In this document: piece after piece, positions 8,723 through 17,171 of the stretch
Layout: every line of letters begins with the position of its first letter
How positions within the stretch are numbered: the first letter of the stretch is position 1
NCBI RefSeq assembly: GCF_900537115.1
Contig: NZ_UNRG01000005.1
Location: 96,385 to 160,384, forward strand
DNA: 64,000 nucleotides
Direction: 5' to 3'
Source: Arthrobacter sp. Alg241-R88
GTDB taxonomy: Bacteria; Actinomycetota; Actinomycetes; Actinomycetales; Micrococcaceae
Made by a program: the position numbers and the translations under genes
Notes under the pieces: model-generated
The model's input: only the letters and a program-made list of their open reading frames with translations
What the model was told of the DNA's origin: nothing
The model's database searches: none

Positions 8723-9548
8723 GTTGATCGCGTGGAACGAGCCGGTAGGCGAAGCGACTGTCCAGGCCGCCGGGGCCCATCCTGAGGTCTACTCCTTCGG
8801 TGGGCAGCAGCACGGGCGCCTGGAACACCTGCCCGCTGCAAGGGACCTGCACGGGGGCGAGAACTTGAGCACCACCCCAGGAGGAGACGGACAGCTCAGC
8901 CACCGGCAGTCCGGCGCAGACGAAGTGCAGCTCGTACTGGCCGGGTTCGGCCGTCAGGCTGGCCGTGGTGGTGGTTTCCGCGCTGCTGGTGCCACGTAGT
9001 TCACCCGGTAGGTGCGGCTGGAGCTGCTGTGCTGCCCACTCTGACACGTCCTCCAGCTCCGAAGCCCTGCGGTCCGGGTTGGTCTGCACTTTGACGCCCG
9101 TGGCGGACGGTTTGCCCGACGGTGGAACCGCGCTGATGGTGATGGGCCCGCCGTCGTGCCTGACAAAGCGGTCCAGCGTGGAGGTGCACTCAAAATTAGA
9201 CGCCTCCGGAACGCCGTCCGCCTTCACAATGGTGAGCTTGGCGCCGTAAACCCCGGCACAGGCGCCTGTGACCATGTAGTCTCCGGGCGCCAGGACAACG
9301 GACAGCTTCCCGGCGGGTTCCGCCTCTGACGGCATGCCGGGGTCGGCGGGGGAAGCCTCGAGCAAACGCGCCACTTCACCGACGTTTTCCTCAAAGGACC
9401 GGGGCTGCGGTGTTGCCGCCGGCGGGGATGTTTGAGCCGGTTGTTCGGACGGGCCGCTGTACTCGCACCCGGCAACTGAAATCACCATGGCGGCTGCAGC
9501 GAACAGAACTACTCCGCGCCGCGCCGGCATCCCCCCAAGAGCTGACAT
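8706..9548 (-). CDS. Predicted secreted lipoprotein
   Basis: A 280-residue exported protein. The hydrophobic signal GVVLFAAAAMVISVAGC ends in a lipobox (V-A-G-C), followed by a Ser/Pro/Gln-rich linker, so it should be lipid-anchored outside the membrane. Two similar halves appear to repeat: each has a basic/hydrophobic strand then GQYELHFVCAGL or GDYMVTGACAGVYGAKL, and each has Cys residues that could pair. This suggests a duplicated beta-sandwich of about 90 residues. No function is recognised. The ATG at 9546-9548 is chosen; a later ATG six codons on is possible. Convergent with the DUF2306 gene. Confidence 0.7.
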   Translation of the reverse strand: MSALGGMPARRGVVLFAAAAMVISVAGCEYSGPSEQPAQTSPPAATPQPRSFEENVGEVARLLEASPADPGMPSEAEPAGKLSVVLAPGDYMVTGACAGVYGAKLTIVKADGVPEASNFECTSTLDRFVRHDGGPITISAVPPSGKPSATGVKVQTNPDRRASELEDVSEWAAQQLQPHLPGELRGTSSAETTTTASLTAEPGQYELHFVCAGLPVAELSVSSWGGAQVLAPVQVPCSGQVFQAPVLLPTEGVDLRMGPGGLDSRFAYRLVPRDQPKQAG

Positions 9549-9717
9549 GGCTCCGAGTCTACGGCCTCCCTCTTCTGAGCCGGACGTTACGTGGCGGCGG
9601 GTGGGAGGTCCTGGTGAAAGCACCTAGCCTTGGAACATCGGTTGCAAAGCTCAGCTGTTCGATGGCTCCCTGTGCCGGTCAACATTCTTGAGAACCAGCA
9701 CGGAAAGGTGCGCACCT

Positions 9718-10614
9718 ATGCGGATACTCGTCGTCGGAGCCGGAGCCACCGGAGGGGCGTTCGGTACCCTCCTGCAGGAAGCGGGACGGGATGTCACGTA
9801 TCTGGTGCGGCCGCGCAAGCAGGAGGCCCTTCGCCGCGACGGGCTTCGCTTCATCTCCCCCACCGCTGACCGGACGCACGCAGTGAAGACCATCACTGCC
9901 GCGGACGGGTCAGGGCCATTCGATCTGATCCTCGTCACGGTCAAAGCCACCGCGTTCGAGGGCGTCCTCGGCGAGATCGGGGCTTTCATCGGGCCGGGAA
10001 CCACCATCGTTCCCATCCTCAACGGCATGGCCCACGTGGACCGGCTTGAGCAGCAGTACCCGGGGCAGGTGCTGGGCGGGCTGGCGCGGATTGTCGCCAC
10101 GCTCGACGGCGACGTGGTCCGCCAGCAGGTGCCCCTCACCTCCCTCATGGTGGGCGGGCTGAACGGAAACCCTGTCCCCGCGGATGTTTCCGAAGCTCTG
10201 GACGTGCCCGGCGTCGACTTCTCGGTAGTGGACGACGTAGTAGGCGCACTGTGGGATAAATGGGCGTTCATCGCTGCCGCAGGGATCATCAATTGCCTGT
10301 TCCGGGCGCCGGTTGGCCGGATCATCGCTGCCGGCGGGCGGTCCAAAATTCTGGCGGCCATCGATGAAACTGAAGCGGTGGCGGCGGCAGCAGGACATTC
10401 CGTTTCCGACGCCGCTCATGCACAAGCGATCGGAATCCTCACTGAGCCGGGATCGGCCTTCACGTCCTCCCTGTACCGCGACCTCAGCGCAGGGCTCCCG
10501 TCGGAAGCCGAGCACATCCTCGGTGACCTCGCCCGCAGAGCCCGGAACCTCAACGTCCCGACGCCCCTGTTGGACCTCACCCTCATCCAGGTCAGGGCCG
10601 CCGTTCAGCCCTGA
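9718..10614 (+). CDS. Ketopantoate reductase family (PanE/ApbA-like) oxidoreductase
   Basis: A 298-residue NADPH-dependent reductase. The N-terminal Rossmann motif MRILVVGAGATGGAFG, then LVTVKATAFEGVL and PILNGM, are typical of PanE. The Lys in GALWDKWAFIAA matches the family's catalytic Lys, and the helical C-terminal ApbA_C domain follows. PanE makes pantoate for coenzyme A, but the family includes many paralogues with other 2-keto substrates, so no gene symbol is given. The ATG at 9718 has AAAGG nine bases upstream and starts exactly at the Rossmann motif. It stands alone, divergent from the lipoprotein. Confidence 0.82.
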   Translation: MRILVVGAGATGGAFGTLLQEAGRDVTYLVRPRKQEALRRDGLRFISPTADRTHAVKTITAADGSGPFDLILVTVKATAFEGVLGEIGAFIGPGTTIVPILNGMAHVDRLEQQYPGQVLGGLARIVATLDGDVVRQQVPLTSLMVGGLNGNPVPADVSEALDVPGVDFSVVDDVVGALWDKWAFIAAAGIINCLFRAPVGRIIAAGGRSKILAAIDETEAVAAAAGHSVSDAAHAQAIGILTEPGSAFTSSLYRDLSAGLPSEAEHILGDLARRARNLNVPTPLLDLTLIQVRAAVQP

Positions 10615-10705
10615 CCATGTTCGGCAGCCCCGGCCGGGCCTGCACGTGCGTCATCAAGCCACGCTGATTCGGGGAGCTGAGCCTCGCTGTGATAATCCGA
10701 TAGGT

Positions 10706-11710
10706 ATGTCTTCTTTATCCCAACCGTCCACGTCGGCAGTCGCCGCCGAAGAACGCAGCGCCCGCATCGCCGTCACTCTCTTTCCCGTGCTGATCCTGGC
10801 CGGAGGAGCCGTAGCGCTTGCCGCGCCGGCAGCCTTCACCGGGCTGGGCCCGTGGATCAACCCACTTTTGGGCGTCATCATGTTTGGCATGGGGCTGACA
10901 CTTACGCCCCCTGACTTCGCCGTCATTGCCAAGCGTCCTGTTCCGGTGGTGATCGGCGTCGTGGCGCAGTACGCCATCATGCCGTTCCTCGGCTGGCTGG
11001 TCGCGGCGGCGCTGGGGCTGCCTCCGGCACTGGCCGCGGGCGTCATCCTGGTGGGCTGCTGCCCCGGTGGAACTGCCTCCAACGTGGTCTCATACCTAGC
11101 TAAGGGTGATGTGGCCTTGTCTGTGGCGATGACCTCCGTTTCAACGTTGATCGCTCCGCTGTTGACCCCGGTGCTGGCACTGTGGCTGGCCGGCCAGTAC
11201 ATGCCGGTGGACGCTGGTTCCATGGCGTGGTCCATCGTCCAGATTGTGCTGTTCCCCGTGTTGCTGGGATTGGTGGTCCGCCTCTTCCTGCCGCGCCTCG
11301 TGGACAAGGCATTGCCTGCCCTTCCCTGGATTTCGGTACTCGCCATTACGGCTGTGGTGATTGCGGTGGTAGCCGGAAGCGCGAAGGCCATCTTCGCTGC
11401 CGGGCTGCTGGTTCTCGCAGCGGTCATCCTGCACAATGGCCTGGGCTACGCCCTCGGTTACGCTGCGGCCCGCCTGTTCCGGCTGCCGATTCCCGCCCGG
11501 CGCACCACTGCGATCGAGGTTGGTATGCAGAACTCGGGGCTTGCAGCAGGGCTGGCACGCCAGTACCTGACTCCGGAAGCAGCCCTGCCTGGCGCTATTT
11601 TCTCCGTGTGGCACAACGTTTCCGGTGCTGTCCTGGCCGCTTATTGGCGACGCCGCAGCACTCCTGCTGTACGCGACGGCGAACCGGTTCCCGCGGCAAT
11701 CACGGAGTAA
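10706..11710 (+). CDS. Bile acid:sodium symporter (BASS) family transporter
   Basis: A 334-residue membrane protein with nine to ten hydrophobic helices. The family signature GVILVGCCPGGTASNVVSYLAKGDVALS is split here as GCCPGGTASN followed by VALSVAMTSVSTL. A second signature, EVGMQNSGLAAGLA, lies near the C-terminus. Bacterial BASS proteins move organic anions (bile acids, pyruvate, pantoate) with sodium; the substrate here is unknown. Its position directly after a PanE-like gene makes a keto-acid or pantoate substrate conceivable, but that is inference. The ATG at 10706 has only a weak ribosome site; GATAAT at 10691-10696 may be a -10. A strong terminator follows. Confidence 0.9.
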   Translation: MSSLSQPSTSAVAAEERSARIAVTLFPVLILAGGAVALAAPAAFTGLGPWINPLLGVIMFGMGLTLTPPDFAVIAKRPVPVVIGVVAQYAIMPFLGWLVAAALGLPPALAAGVILVGCCPGGTASNVVSYLAKGDVALSVAMTSVSTLIAPLLTPVLALWLAGQYMPVDAGSMAWSIVQIVLFPVLLGLVVRLFLPRLVDKALPALPWISVLAITAVVIAVVAGSAKAIFAAGLLVLAAVILHNGLGYALGYAAARLFRLPIPARRTTAIEVGMQNSGLAAGLARQYLTPEAALPGAIFSVWHNVSGAVLAAYWRRRSTPAVRDGEPVPAAITE

Positions 11711-11750
11711 GCGTAGTTCCAGCCGAAACCCGGATTAACCGCCCACACCA

Positions 11751-11795
11751 AAAGCGCCTGCCGCCCCTTCTTCCGGAAGGGGCGGCAGGCGCTTT
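11751..11795. terminator. Strong bidirectional terminator hairpin
   Basis: A perfect 20-bp stem (11751-11770 with 11776-11795) closes a 5-nt loop and is followed by GTTGTTTT on the plus strand and by TTTTGG on the minus strand. It sits between the convergent transporter gene (ends 11710) and the small repeat protein gene (ends 11811), and can serve both. Confidence 0.9.
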
Positions 11796-11810
11796 GTTGT
11801 TTTGCGTGAG

Positions 11811-12059
11811 TTAGCCGACGCGCGTGTAACTGATTTCCGTCTTATCGGCAGGAACCGAGTGAAGGGTCACGTACGTGCCCTGGGCTTTGTTCGCATTGCC
11901 GGAAAGGACGCCGGGCAGCGAAACGTAGTTTCCCTCGACGCGGCGGAGCGGAACTTCCCGGTCTGCAGGGAGGCTGACGTAGCTGCCGCCACGCGGTGTG
12001 CTGTTTTTGGTGGTCGTTTGGGTTTCCTGGGCTACGGCCAGTTCGGGCTGCAGAGTCAT
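11811..12059 (-). CDS. Small 18-residue-repeat protein (82 aa)
   Basis: An 82-residue protein of unknown function. The ATG at 12057-12059 has an ideal AGGAGATCAC ribosome site. It contains three evenly spaced motifs: GSYVSLP (Tyr27), GNYVSLPG (Tyr45) and GTYVTLH (Tyr63), with tyrosines exactly 18 residues apart. The last residues, ISYTRVG, may be a decayed fourth unit. No signal peptide, Cys or membrane segment. The pattern suggests short beta strands joined by polar loops. It ends at a shared terminator with the convergent BASS transporter. The strong ribosome site and the repeat argue that it is a real gene despite its size. Confidence 0.75.
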   Translation of the reverse strand: MTLQPELAVAQETQTTTKNSTPRGGSYVSLPADREVPLRRVEGNYVSLPGVLSGNANKAQGTYVTLHSVPADKTEISYTRVG

Positions 12060-12388
12060 GTGATCTCCTGTGGTTGTGGGGGGCCTGGCGGCGTCGCCGA
12101 TGCTGGTGCAGTACCACCTGCACGCCACTGAAGAAGGGGGCGCGGGCTCAAGCATGGGCGGTCAGACGCGGCGGCCGACTGCCGGCACGCGGGGACGTTA
12201 ACCCTGCGGCAGCACTGAAGGGCTTCGGCGGCCTGGTAACAAGTCTACGGAATTAATGTGAGTAACTCAGAATAAGGTGGGCGATCTCACGGGACTTCGT
12301 CCGTCCTTCGCACGACAGTCACAAGTGTTTGTTTTCCGTTGGGCCAGGCCATACCGTGAAGGGACGGTCAGCCGAAGCAGGTGCAGCC
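12060..12388. other. Intergenic region between divergent genes
   Basis: A 329-bp gap between the small repeat protein (minus) and the serine hydrolase (plus). It contains one AT-rich patch (about 12241-12280) with the interrupted palindrome TGAGT-A-ACTCA at 12259-12269, the most likely place for promoter or operator sites. No open frame with a ribosome site or recognisable protein was found in it. Confidence 0.5.
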
Positions 12389-13969
12389 ATGCGGACTATC
12401 TCGTGGTCAACGCGCTGCCTGCTGGTGTGCTTCCTCCTGGCAGGAACTCTCGGCGCTGCCCCTCCCGCGATGGCATCCCCGGCAGCCCGCGCGGCCGCTG
12501 ATGCAACGCGCGCTGATGCCGCGGGTACTGAGCAAACCTACGCGGCTGTGGACTCCTTCCTGCGGGAGCAGATCGAAGTCCTGGGGATTCCCGGTGCCGC
12601 CGTCGCCGTCGTCCGGGATGGAACCCAGGTGCACTCCGCCGCTTTCGGCCGCGCGGACCCCTACGGGCGGCCGATGACCGCCCAGACGCCCGTTCTGCTC
12701 GCTTCCACCAGCAAGTCTCTGACAGCCATCGCGGTGATGCAGCAGGTGGAGGCCGGGCGCCTGCGGCTGGATGAACCGGTGCAGACCTACCTGCCCTGGT
12801 TCACCATGGATGACCCCCGTTCGTCGGCGATCACCGTCCGGCAGCTGCTCCACCAGACCAGCGGCATGTCGGCCAGGGACACCGCCTTCGAAGCGTCCCT
12901 TGCACAGGACCCGGGAGCCCTCGAAGAAGCAGTCCGCGCGCTCGCCGACTCTCCGCTGGCGGGCGAACCGGGGCGGCGTTTCCACTATGCCAGCGCCAAC
13001 TACAACATCCTGGGCGTCCTGGTGGAGACCGTCTCAGGCCAGCCCTTCGGGGACTATCTGAAGCAGCACGTCTTTGGGCCCCTGAACATGGTCCACAGCC
13101 ATCCCACCCGCGCCGCAGCACGGTCGGACAACGCGGCCGCCGGGCAGTCCCGCTGGTTCAGCTCGTTCTGGCTTCAGACCGACGTCCCGGCACCCACCGC
13201 CGGAATGCCCTCCAGCACCATGCACTCCTCGGCCGAGGACCTGGGCCACGAGCTGATTGCCCTGCTCAACGGCGGCCGTTACGGGGGTGCCCGGATCCTA
13301 AAGCCTGAGAGTGTAGCGGCGGTGTTCGAGCCCCGGACCCGGGTGGACGAGGCAAAGGGCTACGCTATGGGCTGGTACACGCGGCCGCTCGTGGAGTCAG
13401 TCGATCCCGCAGCCCAGCCAGCTTCGGAGGACTTGCCGCTGCTGCTCGAGCACCAGGGGGAATGGGGCAACAGCCACACTTACCTGGCCATGGTTCCGGA
13501 CTCAGGCCTCGGCGTCGCCCTGGTCATCAACGGCAACGACACCGCCGCCCCCTCCCGGCTCAAGGCCATCGACACGAACATCCTGCGGATCCTCCACGGA
13601 CAGCCCCCGGCGCCCGCCGTCGTGTATGAGGACTGGCTGCAGCAATTCAGCTGGGCGGTCTCGCTGGCCTTGCTGCTGGCGGAACTGCTGAGCCTCTGGC
13701 TGGCGCTCTCGGTCCTGCTCCACCGACGGTTCGGTGCCGGCAAACGCTGGACTCACCTGGTGTGGGCCGGTGGCACTTTGGCGCTCGACGCGTTCGCCCT
13801 GTGGCTGTGCCTCAGCTACGCACCCGCCCGGTTCGACACCGATCTCCTGGTGATCATCCGGCAGTTCCCTGACGTCGGCGTCTCGCTGGTGCCCGTGCTT
13901 GGGCTGGCTGTCGTGTGGTCCATCCCGCGGACGGTGTGGCTGCTCGTCACCATGCGGTCAACGCCTTGA
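12389..13969 (+). CDS. Membrane-anchored serine hydrolase, beta-lactamase/PBP4* family
   Basis: A 526-residue protein. Residues 1-30 form a signal peptide (LLVCFLLAGTLGAAPPAMA). The catalytic domain (about 50-400) has the SxxK motif S106-T-S-K109, Tyr200 in FHYASANYN at the second motif, and HQG in LLLEHQGEWGNS in place of KTG. Three or more hydrophobic helices form the C-terminus (SWAVSLALLLAELLSLWLAL, LALDAFALWLCLSYA, VSLVPVLGLAVVW). This is the layout of class C-related peptidases or esterases held in the membrane with the active site outside; the substrate is unknown. Methionine 1 at 12389 is chosen because it begins the signal peptide; a longer frame from 12329 lacks sense. Confidence 0.85.
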   Translation: MRTISWSTRCLLVCFLLAGTLGAAPPAMASPAARAAADATRADAAGTEQTYAAVDSFLREQIEVLGIPGAAVAVVRDGTQVHSAAFGRADPYGRPMTAQTPVLLASTSKSLTAIAVMQQVEAGRLRLDEPVQTYLPWFTMDDPRSSAITVRQLLHQTSGMSARDTAFEASLAQDPGALEEAVRALADSPLAGEPGRRFHYASANYNILGVLVETVSGQPFGDYLKQHVFGPLNMVHSHPTRAAARSDNAAAGQSRWFSSFWLQTDVPAPTAGMPSSTMHSSAEDLGHELIALLNGGRYGGARILKPESVAAVFEPRTRVDEAKGYAMGWYTRPLVESVDPAAQPASEDLPLLLEHQGEWGNSHTYLAMVPDSGLGVALVINGNDTAAPSRLKAIDTNILRILHGQPPAPAVVYEDWLQQFSWAVSLALLLAELLSLWLALSVLLHRRFGAGKRWTHLVWAGGTLALDAFALWLCLSYAPARFDTDLLVIIRQFPDVGVSLVPVLGLAVVWSIPRTVWLLVTMRSTP

Positions 13970-13991
13970 CCACCGTCAGCGAGCGCGCGGC

Positions 13992-14258
13992 TTACTCCCC
14001 CATAGCGGGATGAACCGGGACGAAATCAATCGTGTTGCCGGAATTTGTTCGGCCCGCAGTCATCCTGGAGTAACCCTTCGCATCAAGGCCGTTCTTCGCA
14101 CGGAATTCCGCGAGGGCTGCATCGTAGGCGTCGTTGAGGGTTTTCCCTGAGAACTCACCGGTGCTGCCGTCGGTGAAAGTGATCTTAATGCGGACGCTGG
14201 CCGGGTAGTGCCGGTTCATCCGGATGAAGCCTTCTGCGTCCTGCTGGAGGGTAATCAA
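13992..14258 (-). CDS. Hypothetical small protein (88 aa)
   Basis: Not recognised. The sequence alternates strands and helices: VRIKITFTDGSTGEFSG, then NDAYDAALAEFRAKNGLDAKGYSRM, then NTIDFVPVHPAM. This looks like a compact alpha/beta domain without signal or membrane segments. The start is taken as TTG at 14256-14258; an ATG at 14217-14219 would drop 13 residues. Both have poor ribosome sites. Convergent with the serine hydrolase, 22 bp from its stop. Codon use and the orderly strand/helix pattern support a real gene, but it could be an unannotated relic. Confidence 0.55.
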   Translation of the reverse strand: MITLQQDAEGFIRMNRHYPASVRIKITFTDGSTGEFSGKTLNDAYDAALAEFRAKNGLDAKGYSRMTAGRTNSGNTIDFVPVHPAMGE

Positions 14259-14450
14259 GGGAATCTGCTTTCGTTAGGGGCCAAACTCCAAGTGTGGCGC
14301 AGATTGCGCGGCACAGATACCGGCTCCGCCGCTTTGAAAACACGCCGCCCTGCACGTACGCACTTAGTTCACCGGGTAAACTTGGTGGAGGAATTGTTGG
14401 GCCAGCAGCGCCAGGTTCCGCTCCCCTCCCCCTTGAATGGAACATCCCTC

Positions 14451-15689
14451 ATGTCCTCCGCGATTTCCGCGCCGGCTCCCCAGCGTTTCCCGCTGGCCGC
14501 CATGATGGTCCTGGCCACCATCGCCTTCACCGCCATTACCACCGAACTGCTGCCGTCCGGCCTGCTCCCGCAGATCAGCACCGGCCTGAACGTGTCCGAG
14601 CCGGTGGCGGGGTACCTTGCCGCCGCTTATGCCGCCGTCATTGTGGTCACCGTGGTGCCCGCGGCCCGGCTGCTGGCCAATGTACCGAAGCGGCCCTTGC
14701 TGGTGGCCCTTGTCCTCACCTTCGCGCTCAGCAACGCCTTGGTGGGCCTCGCGCCCGATTTCACGTTCGCGATGGTGGCACGGCTGGTGGGCGGCCTGGC
14801 GCACGGACTGCTCTGGACCACGATGGCTCCCTACGTGGCCCGCGTGGTCCCGGCCGACAAGGTGGGCAAGGCCCTGGCCATCGTCTTCAGCGGCAACAGC
14901 CTGGGCCTGGCTATTGGTGCCCCAATCGGGACGGCCTTGGGCACGGTCCTCGGCTGGCGTGCGGCTTTCCTTGCCCTCGCCGGATTCGGCGTGCTCCTCG
15001 CGGTTCTGGGCTTTTTGTTCCTCCCGTCCGTGCGGCGCAGCGCCGGCGAGGTCCGCCCGTCGATGCGCGCAGCCATCGCCCAGCCTGGCGTGAAGCCCGT
15101 AGCCATCGCCTGGCCGCTGCTGGTCCTGGCCCACTTCGCGCTCTTCACCTACATCGCCCCATACATCCGCGAGGCCGGCCTGCCCGACTACGCCATCAGC
15201 CTCTCCCTCACCGTCCTCGGCGTGTCCGGCCTGCTTGGCATCTGGATCGCTGGGCTCACCGTGGACTCGCACCCGCGCCGTTCGCTGCTGATAACGACGG
15301 CGGCAATCGCCACTTCGATGCTCGCGCTGCCCTTCGTGGGTGGAAACCTGCCCATCGCCCTGGCTTTGATGACCGTGTGGGGCGCGGGGCTGGGAGCCAT
15401 CGGCATCTACAACCAGTCGGCCATCCTCCGGGCCGGCCGGGAGAACAAGGACGCTGCCAACGGGCTCACGGTGCTGACTATCCAGCTGGGCATCACCATC
15501 GGCGCCCTCTACGGCTCCGCTGCCCTGGTAGTGGCCGGACCTCTCCTGGTCCCGGCCGCCGCAGCCCTGCCGGTGATCGCGGCCCTGGTCATCACGTACG
15601 CCGGCCGGAAGGCCGCCTACCCGCCCGGTCCGCGCGAGTCCACGTGGAAGCGGCCCCGGCCGGTCGGCGAGCGCGAGAGCAGCCACTAA
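14451..15689 (+). CDS. MFS transporter, DHA1 (AraJ/NepI-like) efflux family
   Basis: A 412-residue protein with 12 predicted transmembrane helices. The opening MVLATIAFTAITTELLPSGLLPQIS is the hallmark of AraJ/NepI/PbuE-type drug:proton antiporters. The motif-A-like loop ARLLANVPKRPLLV follows helix 2, and ARLVGGLAHGLLWTTMAPYVARVVP is the typical helix 4-5 region. Expected to export small molecules using the proton gradient; the substrate is unknown. The ATG at 14451 starts the family-typical N-terminus but has a weak ribosome site. No adjacent regulator. It ends 33 bp from the convergent beta-lactamase-like lipoprotein gene. Confidence 0.88.
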   Translation: MSSAISAPAPQRFPLAAMMVLATIAFTAITTELLPSGLLPQISTGLNVSEPVAGYLAAAYAAVIVVTVVPAARLLANVPKRPLLVALVLTFALSNALVGLAPDFTFAMVARLVGGLAHGLLWTTMAPYVARVVPADKVGKALAIVFSGNSLGLAIGAPIGTALGTVLGWRAAFLALAGFGVLLAVLGFLFLPSVRRSAGEVRPSMRAAIAQPGVKPVAIAWPLLVLAHFALFTYIAPYIREAGLPDYAISLSLTVLGVSGLLGIWIAGLTVDSHPRRSLLITTAAIATSMLALPFVGGNLPIALALMTVWGAGLGAIGIYNQSAILRAGRENKDAANGLTVLTIQLGITIGALYGSAALVVAGPLLVPAAAALPVIAALVITYAGRKAAYPPGPRESTWKRPRPVGERESSH

Positions 15690-15722
15690 TCGGCGATCCG
15701 CTTCCTTTTCAGCCAGCCGCTT

Positions 15723-16925
15723 TCAGCACGCCTGGCTGAGCGCGCTCACCGCCACTTCTGACATCTTCAGCGATTCCGGATCCTCAAAACCAACCAGCTC
15801 GGGCTTCCGTGCGCCCGCCACGGCCATGGCAATCTGCCGCGATCCATCGGCGCTGATCAGCGCCAGGGCAGCGTATCCCTGCACCACTCCCAGGTGGCCG
15901 AAGTAGTCGTTATTGGAGCAGGGGTCATAGCGGCGGACAACACCGAGCCCGTACTGCTGGTACTTGGGATGGTGCATTTCCGCCACGCTTTGGGGAGTCA
16001 GCAGTGTCCCCTTCTGCAGCGCGGCGAAAAACGTATTGAGCTCGGGGACAGTTGAGATCATTCCGGTGTCCGGGGAACCGCTGTGGAATGGAGCCAGGGC
16101 GTTGTCCACCAGCTCACCGCTTTCCGCCTTCGTGTACCCGTGAATCAGGTTCTGCGAACCAGGCTCGTTACCCGTCATGTGGGTGCCCTGAAGCCCCAAC
16201 GGCTCTACGGTGTCCGTGCCGATGACCGCACCGATGTCCTGGCCGCGCAGCTTCTCGACGAGCAGGGCCAAGGCCGAGTAGTTGCTGCCTGAGTAGCTGA
16301 AAAGGCTGCCCGATCCTCCCGTCCAAGGTTCAGCGGCGGCGGCCAAACGTTCCTTGTGGCTGCGCTTGCCATCCGCCGGATCGCCGGCCCTGAGGAGGCT
16401 TTCCCAGTAGCGGGGGATGCCGGACCGGTGGCTGAGCAGACTGCGGACGGTGATGGGTCCCGGCGGCTTGATGATGCTCTCGAAGTCCGGAACGTGCTTC
16501 TGGACAGGATCATGCAGCTGGATTTTCCCTTCCTCCACGAGCTTCATCACGGACACCGCCACCATGGTCATGGTGATGTCGCCTACGTGCGTTTGATCGG
16601 TCAGCTGGACGGGCTCATTGGTTTCCAGGTTCCGGACTCCCTCCGCCGAGGACCACTCACCCAGCCGCGACTTCACCTGGATAACGACGGCGGTAGCTCC
16701 CCCGGCGCGGATGTCCTTGCTGTACTTCTTGAGCACGGCTGCGAAGGCCGGCGCAGTTGCGGTTGCAGAGGCAGTAGCGGTGGCACTGGCGGACGCCGAT
16801 GTCGGCGTCGACGTTTGTTGGTCCGGCGCGGTGGGCGCCCTGGTGCAGCCTGCAACTCCAAACAAGACGAGCGCTGCGGCGGCTGCGGCCGCACCGTGGA
16901 GCGGGGTGAAACGTCCTGACTGCAT
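15723..16925 (-). CDS. Lipoprotein of the beta-lactamase fold lacking catalytic SxxK (pseudoenzyme)
   Basis: A 400-residue exported lipoprotein: signal LVLFGVAGC with lipid Cys27, then a Ser/Thr/Ala-rich linker (to about 60), then a class C beta-lactamase/PBP-like domain. Family landmarks are present around the active site (VMKLVEEGKIQLHDPVQKHVP, ITVRSLLSHRSGIPRYW, HLG in YFGHLGVVQGY). Where active members have S-x-x-K it reads D116-I-T-M119, and the YxN position is Y211-S-G213. I checked the codons (GAC ATC ACC ATG). It therefore probably binds peptidoglycan or a partner rather than cleaving it. ATG 16923-16925 has AAGGG seven bases upstream. Divergent from the secreted GDPD gene. Confidence 0.82.
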   Translation of the reverse strand: MQSGRFTPLHGAAAAAAALVLFGVAGCTRAPTAPDQQTSTPTSASASATATASATATAPAFAAVLKKYSKDIRAGGATAVVIQVKSRLGEWSSAEGVRNLETNEPVQLTDQTHVGDITMTMVAVSVMKLVEEGKIQLHDPVQKHVPDFESIIKPPGPITVRSLLSHRSGIPRYWESLLRAGDPADGKRSHKERLAAAAEPWTGGSGSLFSYSGSNYSALALLVEKLRGQDIGAVIGTDTVEPLGLQGTHMTGNEPGSQNLIHGYTKAESGELVDNALAPFHSGSPDTGMISTVPELNTFFAALQKGTLLTPQSVAEMHHPKYQQYGLGVVRRYDPCSNNDYFGHLGVVQGYAALALISADGSRQIAMAVAGARKPELVGFEDPESLKMSEVAVSALSQAC

Positions 16926-17171
16926 CTCAAATCCCTTCGAGACGCCGTACCACAGCTGGACCCCTGGGAGACCGCCAGTTGCACCGACACCTCCGATGTT
17001 CCTCAGCCCGTGAAAGGGTGTCAAGGCCGGCGCGAAGCCCAAGGTGAACGCCCGGAACAGCGCCGTTAACCCGCCCTCCAACTCCCCGCTTCAAAGACGC
17101 AACCTGCCCTCCCTAGCGTTGACGGGTCACCGGCCAACAGCCGGTCCCCGTCATCCCAGGAGGAACCACCC

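Noticed and set aside
14364..15686. 440-codon minus frame opposite the MFS gene
   Set aside because: Gly/Gln/Arg/His-rich sequence without hydrophobic pattern or ribosome site; the plus frame encodes a clear 12-helix transporter.
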